DNA of 64,000 bases from Bradyrhizobium sp. CCBAU 53338 (GTDB lineage Bacteria; Pseudomonadota; Alphaproteobacteria; Rhizobiales; Xanthobacteraceae): contig NZ_CP030048.1 of NCBI RefSeq assembly GCF_015291665.1, forward strand, positions 2,542,001-2,606,000. The letters run 5' to 3'. Below, piece after piece: positions 9,434 to 17,569 of the stretch. A program made the translations under genes and the position numbers. The number at the start of each line of letters is the position of its first letter. The first letter of the stretch is position 1. Below the pieces are notes generated by a model, which made no database searches, had not been told where the DNA came from, and saw only the letters and a list, made by a program, of their open reading frames with translations.

Positions 9434-10791
9434 ATGTAAAGACGGCCCCGCGGATGCAAGGGGTTTTAGCAGCACTTTGAATACCGGTCGGGTGCGTTCA
9501 TGTATACGGCCTGTTAGTGCGACCGATACCATGGCCGCTGGCCCTGATGGAGATCGCGGATCGAGGCCTCATCAACGGGTCGCGCTTGTTGCGCTTAAAG
9601 CTCTTCGGGCTTGCTCGATCCCCAGCTCCGCCGGTGTCCATCATGCTGTCATTTGCCCTCACACCATCAGGTCGCCATTACACGCGGAAAGTTAGGCCGC
9701 GAGCTTTGGCCGATAGAGTTCTCCGGTCGTCATCATCGCCCAGACGATCCGGGCCAACTTGTTGGCAACGGCGATGGCGACGACCATGGGCCGACGCCGT
9801 GCAAGCAGGGCTTCGATCCAGCCACCTCCAACCCGGGAGCGTGCCTTTGGGTACCGAACAACGTTACGTGCTCCGATGACAAGCAAGTGCCTGAGATAGG
9901 AATCGCCTTGTTTTGTAATCCGGCCAGGCCGATCCTTCCCGCCGGTAGAATTCTGCTTAGGCGTCAGGCCAAGCCAGGCCGCGAACTCCCGCCCGGAGCG
10001 GAACATGGTCGCGTCCGGCACGGTTGCGACTAGGGCCGTAGCCGTTATGGGGCCGATGCCGGGAATCGAGGACAGCAACTTCGCCATCGGATTTGCGCTC
10101 TGGATCCGAGCCAGCTCACGTTCGATGGCCTCAACCTGTCGGTCCAATTCCCTCAGTTGGTTCACAAGCAAGGCAAGTGCGATGCGGGCGTGAGCCGGCA
10201 GCGTCAGATCTTCGTCGTCCAACAAGTCCACCAGACCATCCATTCGTTGCCCGGCCTTGCCCGACAATGATTCCGAACTCAGCAAAGTGAGTCGAATGGC
10301 GCAAGCTGTCATGGTGCGTTGGCGGACCAGCAAGCCTCTTGCACGATGAAGCATCAAGAAGCCCTGGTTCTCGGCGCTTTTGATCGGGACAAAGCGCATA
10401 TTGGGACGGCTAACCGCTTCGCAGATTGCGGCCGCGTCAGCGGCATCATTCTTGGCTCCTCGTCGTAGGTAAGGCTTAACATAGGCTGGTGGGATCAATC
10501 TCACATCGTGTCCAAACTGCCGAATCTCCCGCGCCCAGTGATGGGCAGTCGCGCAGGCCTCAATGCCGACTAGGCAAGGGGTGAGTGAGGAGAAAAACGA
10601 CATGATCTCACTTCGCCGGAGGCGTTAGCGACTGGCCACTTGGCCTTGGCTGTCAACTGCGTGGATGTGAAATACGTGCTTCGAGATGTCCAAACCAATT
10701 GTCGCGGCTCTCATTGGTGATTGCTCCTATCAGCGGGTTCGTCCATCGCCAGCATATCGCAGGCGCCGGGGGAGCGGGGCCGTCTTCCCCA
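9434..10791 (-). mobile_element. IS110/IS1111-like insertion sequence nested in the IS3 element
   Basis: Both ends carry an inverted AAGACGGCCCCGC (9438-9450 and its complement near 10774-10786), matching the subterminal inverted repeats of the IS1111 subgroup. A 2-bp overlap (TC) of host sequence is the only possible duplication, in keeping with a family that makes little or none. The single large gene is an IS110-type transposase on the minus strand. The inserted length of about 1.36 kb is normal. Exact boundaries are uncertain by 1-2 bases. Confidence 0.85.
9692..10714 (-). pseudogene. IS110-family DEDD transposase with in-frame stop at codon 30
   Basis: The natural start is the ATG at 10714 (MRAATIGLDISKHVF), whose Asp in GLDIS is the first DEDD residue. 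Codon 30 (10625-10627) is TAA where a Lys is expected (VASR-stop-RLRRSEIMSFFSS). The rest, open from 10603, carries GIEACATAHHW (Glu), KNDAADAAAI (Asp pair) and the C-terminal Transposase_20 domain (SIPGIGPITATAL, FAAWLGLTPKQNSTGGKDR). Re-initiation at the internal ATG would lack the first catalytic Asp, so the product is very likely inactive. Confidence 0.9.
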
Positions 10792-11223
10792 TCAACGGTC
10801 GGCTGCGGGATGAACTGTTGAACGAGACGCTGTTCACCTCGCTGGCCCAGGCCCGCGTCACGCTCCGATGCTGGCGGGCCGATTACAACGAGGCACGACC
10901 ACACTCGCGGCTCGGATGGAAGACGCCGTCCGAGTTCGCAATTACCTGCCACCCGCGCCGGGATCTGGCGCTGCGCTATGCGAGGGCTCCGCGCCAGCTC
11001 CCGTCGCTACCACCGCCCAACCGGGCAAATCCAACAGCCGGAGCGAACTCAGGATTGGATAAAACTTAGGGGCAAGGTCACCTCATCTGCTAGGCCTGCC
11101 GGGCTGCGGGCGGCACTGCGGACACTCCATCCTTCAGTCCAGAAGAGCCCGGGCAAGATCGCGACCCATGAACCTCTTGCTGGGGTTATCAGTACAGATT
11201 TCCCGTTCACGCTCCTTGTTTGC

Positions 11224-13164
11224 TCATACTAGCTTCAATGCATTGCAATGATTGGCTGTGGTCGACCCGAACTCGGGCACCGCGTCCTTCAGGATGGTCC
11301 TGATGTTGGCGCGATCGTCGCGCGCGATCGCCTGCTCCAGCGCCGCGATCCATTTGCGCAGCGTCTGCATCGGCGGTTCGTTCGGCTGCGCCGCCATGAT
11401 CCCGGCGACACCGATCTCGCGGGTCGGCTCCTCGGAGGCGAACAGAATCTCGTGCAGGCGTTCGCCCGGCCGCATGCCGGTGAACACAATCTCGATGTCG
11501 TAGCCGGGTTGCAGTCCGGACAGGCGGATCATGCGCTCGGCGAGATCGACGATCTTCACCGGCTGGCCCATGTTGAGCACGTAGACCGAGACGTCGGGAC
11601 GCTGCTTTCCGAGCGCATGCGTGGCCGCGGTGATGACGAGATCGCAGGCCTCGCGGATGGTCATGAAGTAGCGGACCATGTCGGGATGCGTCACGGTCAC
11701 CGGGCCGCCGGCCTCGATCTGGGCCTTGAACTTCGGCACCACCGATCCGTTCGAGGCCAGCACGTTGCCGAACCGGACCGAGATCAGCCGCATCGGCGGC
11801 TTGGCCCCGCGCGCCCCGGCGGCGAGGTCGTGATCCAGCGCCTGGCAGTACATCTCCGCAAAGCGCTTGGTCAGGCCGAGCATGGACACCGGCTCGATCG
11901 CCTTGTCGGTCGAAATCATCACCATGGCTTCGGCGCCGGCGGCCACGGCGGCATCCGCAACGTTGATCGAGCCGAAGATGTTGGTCTTGACGCCCTCGCT
12001 CCAGTCGCGCTCGAGGATCGGAACGTGCTTGAGCGCGGCGGCGTGGAACACGATGTCCGGCCTGAATTCGGTCATCAGGCGCGCGATGCGCTCGCGGTCG
12101 CGAATGTCGGCAATCCGTCCCTCGATCTCGGCGGACGCGCCCCGCGCGGCGAGCGCTTCCGTGATCGCGTAGAGCGCCGGCTCCGAGTTTTCCACGATCA
12201 GGAGCCGCGCGGCGCCGAAGGCGACGAGGCGCTCGCAGATCTCGGAACCGATCGAGCCGCCGCCACCGGTGACGATCACCGCCTTGCCGTTGATCAGCGC
12301 CTCCAGCCGCGCATAGTCGATCTTTTCGCTGGGCCGCAGCAGCAGGTCCTCGACCGCGACGGCCGTGAGCCGAGGCGTGTCGCCGCTCTCCAGCGAGGGC
12401 ATGCGGTTGGCGATCATACCCAGCTTGCGCGCCCGCATCAGGATCGATTCCGGATGGGCCTCCGGTTCGAACGCGGACGGCGTCATCACCACGCGGGTGA
12501 TCGCCTTGCCGCGCTTGGCGAAATCGGCGACGACGTCCTCGATGTCGTCGATGCCGCCCAGCACCAGCACGTTGCGGATGAACTGGCCGCGATCCGCGCT
12601 CGACGGCGACAGCACGCCGACCGGCCAGATCCGCTTGATCGATCCGCTCTCGATGCCGCGCAGGAGCACCTCGGCATCAGCGGCGCGGCCGATCAGCAGC
12701 GTCGGTGCCGCCTCTCCGTCTCGCGCGTGACGCCGCACCCGCGTATAGCGGAAGTAGCGGTAGGCCATGCGCAGCGCGCTGAGGAAGGAGATCTCGAGGA
12801 ACCAATAGAGGACGATCGTCACTTTGCCGAGGAAAAAAGCGCCGCGGACGTTGGGGGCGACAAAGATGTAGTCGAGCACGAGCAGTGCGACCGTCAGCAC
12901 GGTCGCGACGCGGATGATATTCAGCGCATCAGGCAGCGAGATGAAGCGCCATTTCGTCGTGGTCAGGTTGAAGACGAAAAACACGACCACGCTGAAAGCG
13001 ACGAAGTAGGGCAGGATCTGGAACAGCAGCGGCAGGCGCTCGTAGAAGCCGTCGCCGCCCTCGAATCGAAGATAGAAGGCGACGAACAGCGCTGCCATGG
13101 TAGCCAGCAGGTCGTGGAGCGCGATCAGGAAATTGCGCAAGGTGAGATGCGAAAGACGCGTCAT
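11224..13164 (-). CDS. CapD/WbpM-type membrane nucleoside-diphosphate-sugar 4,6-dehydratase (copy 1)
   Basis: 646 residues. Four N-terminal membrane segments lie at about 10-115. A first CoA-binding-like Rossmann domain follows (TLLIGRAADAEVLL, about 150), then the catalytic Rossmann domain with VIVTGGGGSIGSEICERL (about 295) and FHAAALKHVPILE. The TDK motif is in MISTDKAIEP, and the Lys of the catalytic triad is in LGLTKRFAEM. The family makes UDP-4-keto-6-deoxy-GlcNAc or related sugars for O-antigen. By alignment with the WbpM/PglF TDKAVNPxxxMGxTK pattern, the Met/Tyr position here is Leu. A second copy begins at 63163 in the opposite orientation. Confidence 0.9.
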   Translation of the reverse strand: MTRLSHLTLRNFLIALHDLLATMAALFVAFYLRFEGGDGFYERLPLLFQILPYFVAFSVVVFFVFNLTTTKWRFISLPDALNIIRVATVLTVALLVLDYIFVAPNVRGAFFLGKVTIVLYWFLEISFLSALRMAYRYFRYTRVRRHARDGEAAPTLLIGRAADAEVLLRGIESGSIKRIWPVGVLSPSSADRGQFIRNVLVLGGIDDIEDVVADFAKRGKAITRVVMTPSAFEPEAHPESILMRARKLGMIANRMPSLESGDTPRLTAVAVEDLLLRPSEKIDYARLEALINGKAVIVTGGGGSIGSEICERLVAFGAARLLIVENSEPALYAITEALAARGASAEIEGRIADIRDRERIARLMTEFRPDIVFHAAALKHVPILERDWSEGVKTNIFGSINVADAAVAAGAEAMVMISTDKAIEPVSMLGLTKRFAEMYCQALDHDLAAGARGAKPPMRLISVRFGNVLASNGSVVPKFKAQIEAGGPVTVTHPDMVRYFMTIREACDLVITAATHALGKQRPDVSVYVLNMGQPVKIVDLAERMIRLSGLQPGYDIEIVFTGMRPGERLHEILFASEEPTREIGVAGIMAAQPNEPPMQTLRKWIAALEQAIARDDRANIRTILKDAVPEFGSTTANHCNALKLV

Positions 13165-13544
13165 TAGTTCGCTCTATCCCAGACTTCATATCTGCCGGTG
13201 TAACGGGCCCTGCGGCAAAGGGAATGCCACTGTTAATTTCTAAAGTCCACCTTGGCGTGGCCATTAGATGCGAATGGGGCTTGACGACTATTTCCCCAGG
13301 ACGTGAATATGCTCGATCATGATCATCATGCGGAAATCCAATCCGCCGGCGAATAATGCCCTGGTACTTCTCCTGCTTGTGGACGGAGTGAGCGCCAGCC
13401 AGATAGATCCGGAGGACGACAATTCACGACCGGTTCCCGGCGTCCGTTGACAGTCTTGACTGAGAACGGCACAAGTCCAAAACCGCCACGGACGCAAAGT
13501 TCTCGATCCGATTTCAGGTAAAATTGGTAGGAACGCGGCTTCGC
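13165..13544. other. Intergenic stretch with a possible decayed coding remnant
   Basis: 380 bases between capD copy 1 and the gmd remnant. On the minus strand about 13326-13556 encodes a protein-like run (FYLKSDRELCVRGGFGLVPF, then VKTVNGRREPVVNCRPPDLSG). A plausible continuation (ALFAGGLDFRMMIMIEHIHV, to 13288) is only in the neighbouring frame, as if one base had been lost. I do not recognise the family and codon usage is not decisive. It may be the 3' end of a deleted polysaccharide gene. No promoter or RNA gene was recognised. Confidence 0.25.
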
Positions 13545-13634
13545 ATGAGAAGCCATATCGCTTTAATCGCGGGGGTGACCGGCCAGGACGGCGCTTATCT
13601 CGCCGAACATCTACTATCGCTCGACTATATCGTG
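13545..13634 (+). pseudogene. 5' remnant of a second gmd (30 codons), cut by an IS
   Basis: From the ATG at 13545 the frame encodes [20 protein letters not shown] and then EHLLSLDYIV, matching the N-terminus of GDP-mannose 4,6-dehydratase almost residue for residue (the intact copy reads [20 protein letters not shown], then SLGYVV). Similarity ends abruptly at about 13634, where degenerate IS sequence begins. At DNA level it is clearly diverged from the intact gmd at 4415-5518, so it comes from a different gmd rather than a recent duplicate. Confidence 0.8.
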
Positions 13635-13752
13635 CCGCAAGCACGGGGCCGCTCGCGCCGCTCTGAGGGCCGGGTCCGGAAATCTGCACAGTAAGATAGT
13701 GGAGTTTCTGCCTGACGGCGGGCAAAGATTGTCCCGCGAATCAGGAGAGACG

Positions 13753-14067
13753 ATGACGAGACGCGCACGCCGGAACAACACACCGGCCTTCAAGGCGAAA
13801 GTGGCGCTTGCCGCGGTCAAGGGCGATCGGACGCTGGCTCAGTTGGCTGAGCAATTCGACGTTCATCCCAATCAGATCACGTCATGGAAGGCCCGGCCTG
13901 AAGGCGGAGCCGCCGGTGTGTTCGGTCCGGGGAGCAGCAGCGCAGCGGCGGCGTTGCCCGCTGTCGATGTGAAGTCGTTGCACGCCAAGATCGGAGAGCT
14001 GACGCTGGAGAACGATTTTTTAGAGGGGGCGCTCACCAAGGCGGGATTGCTGAGCGCAAAGCGATGA
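13753..14067 (+). CDS. IS3-family transposase OrfA
   Basis: 104 residues from the ATG at 13753, with AGGAGAGA upstream. The N-terminus is basic (MTRRARRNNTPAFKAKVALA) and the HTH is LAQLAEQFDVHPNQITSWKA. A coiled-coil-forming tail ends ENDFLEGALTKAGLLSAKR. The stop codon overlaps the ATG of orfB (ATGA), the usual IS3 coupling. The reading frame is intact, but its partner is not, so the element cannot transpose by itself. Confidence 0.8.
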   Translation: MTRRARRNNTPAFKAKVALAAVKGDRTLAQLAEQFDVHPNQITSWKARPEGGAAGVFGPGSSSAAAALPAVDVKSLHAKIGELTLENDFLEGALTKAGLLSAKR

Positions 14068-14630
14068 TCGACCATGAGCACGATTTGTCGATCACCCGGC
14101 AGGCGGAAGCTTTGAAGATCAGCCGCGGCAGCGTCTATTATCTGCCGCGTCCGATGTCGCCCGACGACCTCGCGATCATGCGACGCTCGACCGGCTGCAT
14201 CTGGAGTTTCCCTTCGCCGGTTCGCGAATGTTGCGAGGCCTGCTAGCTGCCGAGGGTGCAAGATCGGCCGCCGGCATGTGAAGACGCTCATGCGGCGGAT
14301 GGGGATAGAGGCGCTGTACCGTCGTCCGCGCACACCAAGCCCGAGCCCGGCCACAAGATCTATCCGTACCTGCTGCGAGGCATGAAGATCACGCGCCCGA
14401 ACCAAGTCTGGGCGATGGACATCACCTACATCCCGATGGCGCGCGGCTTCGTGTATCTCGCCGTCGTGCTGGACTGGGCGACCCGCCGGGTTCTGTCGCG
14501 GCGGCTCTCGATCACGATGGAGGCGGCGTTCTGCGTCGAGACATTGGAAGATGCTCTGGCCGTCACGGCAAGCTCGAAATCTTCAACACCGACCAGGGCT
14601 CGCACTTCACCGGCGCGGCCTTTAGCGGAG
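14064..14630 (+). pseudogene. IS3-family transposase OrfB, multiple frameshifts and 3' truncation
   Basis: It starts MIDHEHDLSITRQAEALKIS, a typical OrfB start. Single-base losses are inferred near 14182 (the frame ends in a stop at 14246), near 14257, near 14332 and near 14563. Between them the core strands are recognisable: KPEPGHKIYPYLLRGMKITR, then NQVWAMDITYIPMARGFVYL, and the second Asp region IFNTDQGSHFTG in another frame. The E-containing C-terminal segment is missing. This is an old relic. Confidence 0.8.
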
Positions 14631-14639
14631 AATGGCGCC

Positions 14640-15107
14640 GCAACAGAGAGCGGCGCGCCGCATTGGTAAACGCTCAAAATCCTATATTGCGGATTCGGAG
14701 GGCTATGGGGGTAGCGGGCGAGTCCAATTGGCGAATGTAGAGGCCTCCTATCGGATTTTCGGAATCCATCGCAAGGCCGTGACAAATGCTGGTCCACAAT
14801 CGCCGCAAGAAGGCCCCAGGCGGTCCATCTTGGCCCTCCTGCTCAGCTGCTTCCGGCTAAGGGGAGATCAGCGGGGCGTCGTGCGCGCTCACCCCGCTGG
14901 TGCCGGAAAGCTTCCCTGCTTCGGCTCGATATATTCGCTGTTCTTTGAGGAGAATTCGCTGATAGCAGTTTGGAATTCCCTGTTATTTTCCATCCCGCCT
15001 CTCGCCAGTGGCGCACAAGTCCCGGAAATCTCGGGGTCTTTGCGCAGATCTATGGCTCAATGGGGCTCAGCCTTTGCGAATATTCGCTGTTACCTAAGCC
15101 AGGTCGG
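14640..15107. other. Non-coding stretch at the right edge of the damaged region
   Basis: About 470 bases with no supportable gene. It contains three near-copies of a short AT-richer motif, ATATTCGCTGTT at 14931, AATTCGCTGATA at 14953 and AATATTCGCTGTT at 15079, which may be fragments of an older repeat or integration scar. No tRNA, terminator or promoter was convincing. It marks the change from the mosaic polysaccharide region to ordinary GC-rich genes. Confidence 0.4.
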
Positions 15108-16331
15108 CTACCGCTCGTCCGCGATCACCTTGCCGTCGTTGGGTAGCGCGCCGGGGCTGACCAGCTCGACATTGCCGCCGAGCTTCGTCACGGCGCGCAA
15201 GGTGCCGGCGATCTCTTCGCGCAATGCCTCGCTCGCTTCGGCGCATTCGGCCTTCAGCGTCATCGCGTCAGCTTCGGCTCGGCGCGTGACAACGAGGCGC
15301 AGCCGTCCGAGTGCGGGATGGCGCTTGCCGATCTCGGCGATCTGCTCGGGGCGGACGAACATGCCCTTGACCTTGGTGGTCTGGTCGGCGCGGCCCATCC
15401 AGCCCTTGATCCGTATGTTGGTGCGGCCGCATTTGCTTTGGCCTGGCAGCGCTGCGGTGAGGTCACCGAGCGCGAGCCGTATCCAGGGATGATGCGGATC
15501 GAGCGAGGTCACTACGATCTCGCCGACATCGCCCGGCGCCACCGGATCGCCGGTGCCGGGCCTGACGATCTCCATGATCAGATCCTCGTTCACGACCATG
15601 CCGTCGCGCGCGTCGGTCTCGAAGGCGATGAGGCCGAGATCGGCGGTGCCGAAGGCCTGGTAGGCGTCGATGCCGCGGGCCTTGATCTCGGCCTGGAGTG
15701 AGGGCGGGAAGGCCGCGCCCGACACAAGCGCGCGCTTGATCGAGGAGATGTCGCGGCCTGCGGTCGCGGCGGCATCGAGCAGGATCTTCAGGAAATCAGG
15801 GGTGCCGCTGTAGCCGACCGGACGGTAGGCCTCGATCAGCTCAAACTGCTGCTCGATATTGCCGGGACCGGCCGGGATCACGGCGCAGCCGAGGGCGCGC
15901 GCCGAGGCGTCGAAAATGAAGCCGCCGGGGGTCAGGTGGTAGCTGAAGGTGTTGAGCACGACGTCCTCGAAGCGGAACCCGGCTGCGAACAACGCCCGTG
16001 CGCCGCGCCAGGGATCGGCCTGCCGCCCTTCCGGCTCGAAGATCGGGCCCGGGGAGGTGAAGAGGCGAGCGAACGACCCCGGTGGGGCCGTCACGAAGCC
16101 GCCGAAGGGCGCTGAGGCCTTGTGCAGGGCCGGCAGTTCCGACTTGCGCAGCACCGGCAGGCCCGCCAGCGCCGCCCTGGAGGTCACTGAGGCCGGATCG
16201 ATGCCCTTGAGACGCTCGGCGTAGGCCGGCGCGGCCATGGCGCTGCGCAGCACGTCCGGCAGGCGGGTGAACAGCTCGGCCTCGCGCGCCGCAGGCTCAC
16301 GCGTCTCGCGGGCGTCGTAGTGGGCGGTCAT
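15108..16331 (-). CDS. PaaK-like AMP-forming acyl-CoA ligase (phenylacetate-CoA ligase family)
   Basis: 407 residues, PaaK-like length and layout: a short N-terminal helical part, an AMP-binding core with AFGTADLGLIAFE in place of YGxTE, and a C-terminal lid with GRADQTTKVKGMFVRP and LPNDGKVIADE (candidate catalytic Lys). The usual Ser/Thr/Gly-rich P-loop is degenerate (RLFTSPGPIFEPEG). The family activates aromatic acids as CoA thioesters. It lies on the minus strand before a LIV operon containing another ligase, which supports a joint role in uptake and activation of aromatic or fatty acids. That link is an inference. Confidence 0.75.
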   Translation of the reverse strand: MTAHYDARETREPAAREAELFTRLPDVLRSAMAAPAYAERLKGIDPASVTSRAALAGLPVLRKSELPALHKASAPFGGFVTAPPGSFARLFTSPGPIFEPEGRQADPWRGARALFAAGFRFEDVVLNTFSYHLTPGGFIFDASARALGCAVIPAGPGNIEQQFELIEAYRPVGYSGTPDFLKILLDAAATAGRDISSIKRALVSGAAFPPSLQAEIKARGIDAYQAFGTADLGLIAFETDARDGMVVNEDLIMEIVRPGTGDPVAPGDVGEIVVTSLDPHHPWIRLALGDLTAALPGQSKCGRTNIRIKGWMGRADQTTKVKGMFVRPEQIAEIGKRHPALGRLRLVVTRRAEADAMTLKAECAEASEALREEIAGTLRAVTKLGGNVELVSPGALPNDGKVIADER

Positions 16332-16417
16332 GGCAGGTCTTTCCGGGTTGGCATCCGTTGCACGCCACCGCCCGCATGGGTATCAGACGGCCATTGGCGG
16401 GGCGCGGAGAGAACACG

Positions 16418-17569
16418 ATGGCGGACGAGAGCATCATTCCGGCGGACGAGACGGCTGGCGTCGTTGCGCGCCTGAAGCGCCGGATGATCGAGGATGCGAT
16501 CCCGCTGTGGTCCACCGTCGGCTGGGACGGCGCCTCGGGCGGGTTCATCGATCGGCTGCACCGCGACGGCACGGCGGATAGGGCCGCGCCCCGGCGGGTG
16601 TTCGTGCAGGCCCGCCAGATCTATTGCTATGCCAAGGCCGCGCAGATGGGCTGGTACCCCGAGGGACGCGCCATCGCGCTGAGGGGGCTCGAGTACCTCC
16701 TGGCAAAGGCAAAGGCGCCGGACGGCAAGCCCGGCTATGTGCACCGGCTGACGCCCGACGGCGAGGTGCTCGATGCGCGGCGCGACGCCTACGACCACGC
16801 CTTCATCCTGTTTGCGCTCGCGACGGTCTATGCGCTCGACCAGGATGCGCAGATCCGCGCCGAGATCGACGCGCTGCTCGCCTTCCTCGACGGCCATCTG
16901 CGCTCGCCGCACGGCGGCGTCCACGAAAGCCTGCCGGTGTCGCTGCCGCGCCGGCAGAACCCGCACATGCATCTGTTCGAGGCGATGATCGCGTGTTTCG
17001 ACGCGACCCACGATCTGTCGTTCCAGAACCGCGCCGGCGAGTTCTTCGCGCTGTTCCTCGCCAATCTCTACGACAAGCGGAAGTGCGCGCTCGGCGAATA
17101 TTTTGAGGAGGACTGGTCGAAGATCGAGCCTGTCAGCGTCGAGGCCGGGCATCAGGCGGAGTGGGTCTGGCTGTTGAAAGGGTTCGAACGCATCACGGGC
17201 TGTCCGACCGGACAGCGGCGTGCCGAACTGCTGGTGACGGCGCTGCGCTATCGCGACGCGGCCACGGGGTGCCTCGTCGACGAGGGCGATGCCGTCGGCA
17301 ACATCCGCCGCAGCACACGCCGGCTGTGGCCGCAGACCGAGATGGCGAAGGCGTGGATCGCGCAGGCCGAATCCGGCGAGGCGGGCGCTGCGGACGAAGC
17401 GCGCGCGGCGCTGCTGCGGCTCGAACGGCATTATCTCAGCCATCCCGTGAAGGGCGGCTGGTACGACCAGTTCGATCGCGACGGCAAATCGCTGATCGAC
17501 ACCATTCCTGCGTCGTCGTTTTATCATGTTCTCTGCGCAGTGACGGAAGCGGAGCAGGTTTTGGATTAA
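16418..17569 (+). CDS. AGE-family sugar epimerase/isomerase (N-acylglucosamine 2-epimerase/mannose isomerase type)
   Basis: 383 residues from the ATG at 16418, which has GGAGAG upstream; an upstream in-frame ATG at 16358 is less likely. This is an (alpha/alpha)6 barrel protein. Recognisable segments are RQIYCYAKAAQMG, YDHAFILFALA, NPHMHLFEAMIACFD and SVEAGHQAEWVWLL, the last carrying the conserved His of the active site, and a final GGWYDQFDRDGK. Members interconvert mannose and glucose/fructose or their N-acetyl derivatives. The actual substrate is not deducible. It meets livF tail-to-tail with a 4-base overlap. Confidence 0.8.
   Translation: MADESIIPADETAGVVARLKRRMIEDAIPLWSTVGWDGASGGFIDRLHRDGTADRAAPRRVFVQARQIYCYAKAAQMGWYPEGRAIALRGLEYLLAKAKAPDGKPGYVHRLTPDGEVLDARRDAYDHAFILFALATVYALDQDAQIRAEIDALLAFLDGHLRSPHGGVHESLPVSLPRRQNPHMHLFEAMIACFDATHDLSFQNRAGEFFALFLANLYDKRKCALGEYFEEDWSKIEPVSVEAGHQAEWVWLLKGFERITGCPTGQRRAELLVTALRYRDAATGCLVDEGDAVGNIRRSTRRLWPQTEMAKAWIAQAESGEAGAADEARAALLRLERHYLSHPVKGGWYDQFDRDGKSLIDTIPASSFYHVLCAVTEAEQVLD

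Larger units (their letters stand above)
8777..11062 (+). pseudogene. IS3-family transposase OrfB (DDE integrase), split by IS110-like element and frameshifted
   Basis: The 5' part (8777-9433) encodes the HTH_21 region and the rve catalytic core: SLDFVSDQ supplies the first Asp, VVSDNGSEFTS the second, and NAFIESF the catalytic Glu. Translation stops one codon later because the inner element was inserted after ESF. The 3' part resumes at about 10794 with NGRLRDELLNETLF and continues to TPSEFA. About 20 codons further on a one-base loss shifts the frame, since the expected APAPVATTAQ tail is in another frame ending at 11062. No functional transposase can be made without repair. Confidence 0.9.
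8450..11079 (+). mobile_element. IS3-family insertion sequence, itself interrupted by a second IS
   Basis: The ends are inverted repeats starting GACCTTGCCCCT (left, from 8450) and the complement ending at 11079, with further matches inward (TTAATCCA versus TTTATCCA). The element is flanked by a 4-bp direct repeat ACCT at 8446-8449 and 11080-11083. It carries orfA and orfB typical of the family. Removing the inner element (about 9434-10791) leaves roughly 1.27 kb, a normal IS3-family length. It interrupts the 3' end of the polymerase-like gene. Frameshifts in both orfA and orfB plus the nested insertion make it non-autonomous. Confidence 0.9.
13635..14630 (+). mobile_element. Degenerate IS3-family element remnant
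   Basis: It consists of an intact-looking orfA and a heavily frameshifted, 3'-truncated orfB that break off a gmd remnant. The left boundary is placed where gmd similarity ends. No convincing terminal inverted repeat or duplication was found, and the right end is lost because the C-terminal third of orfB is missing. It belongs to a different IS3 subgroup from the element at 8450, as judged by OrfA. Confidence 0.75.

Noticed and set aside
11248..13167. 639-codon open frame antisense to capD
   Set aside because: Mirror frame of a GC-rich gene; Arg/His/Asp-rich with no domain. The minus-strand frame has full CapD similarity.
14632..15492. 286-codon open frame
   Set aside because: Half of it is antisense to the PaaK-like gene and the rest has no domain or codon signal.
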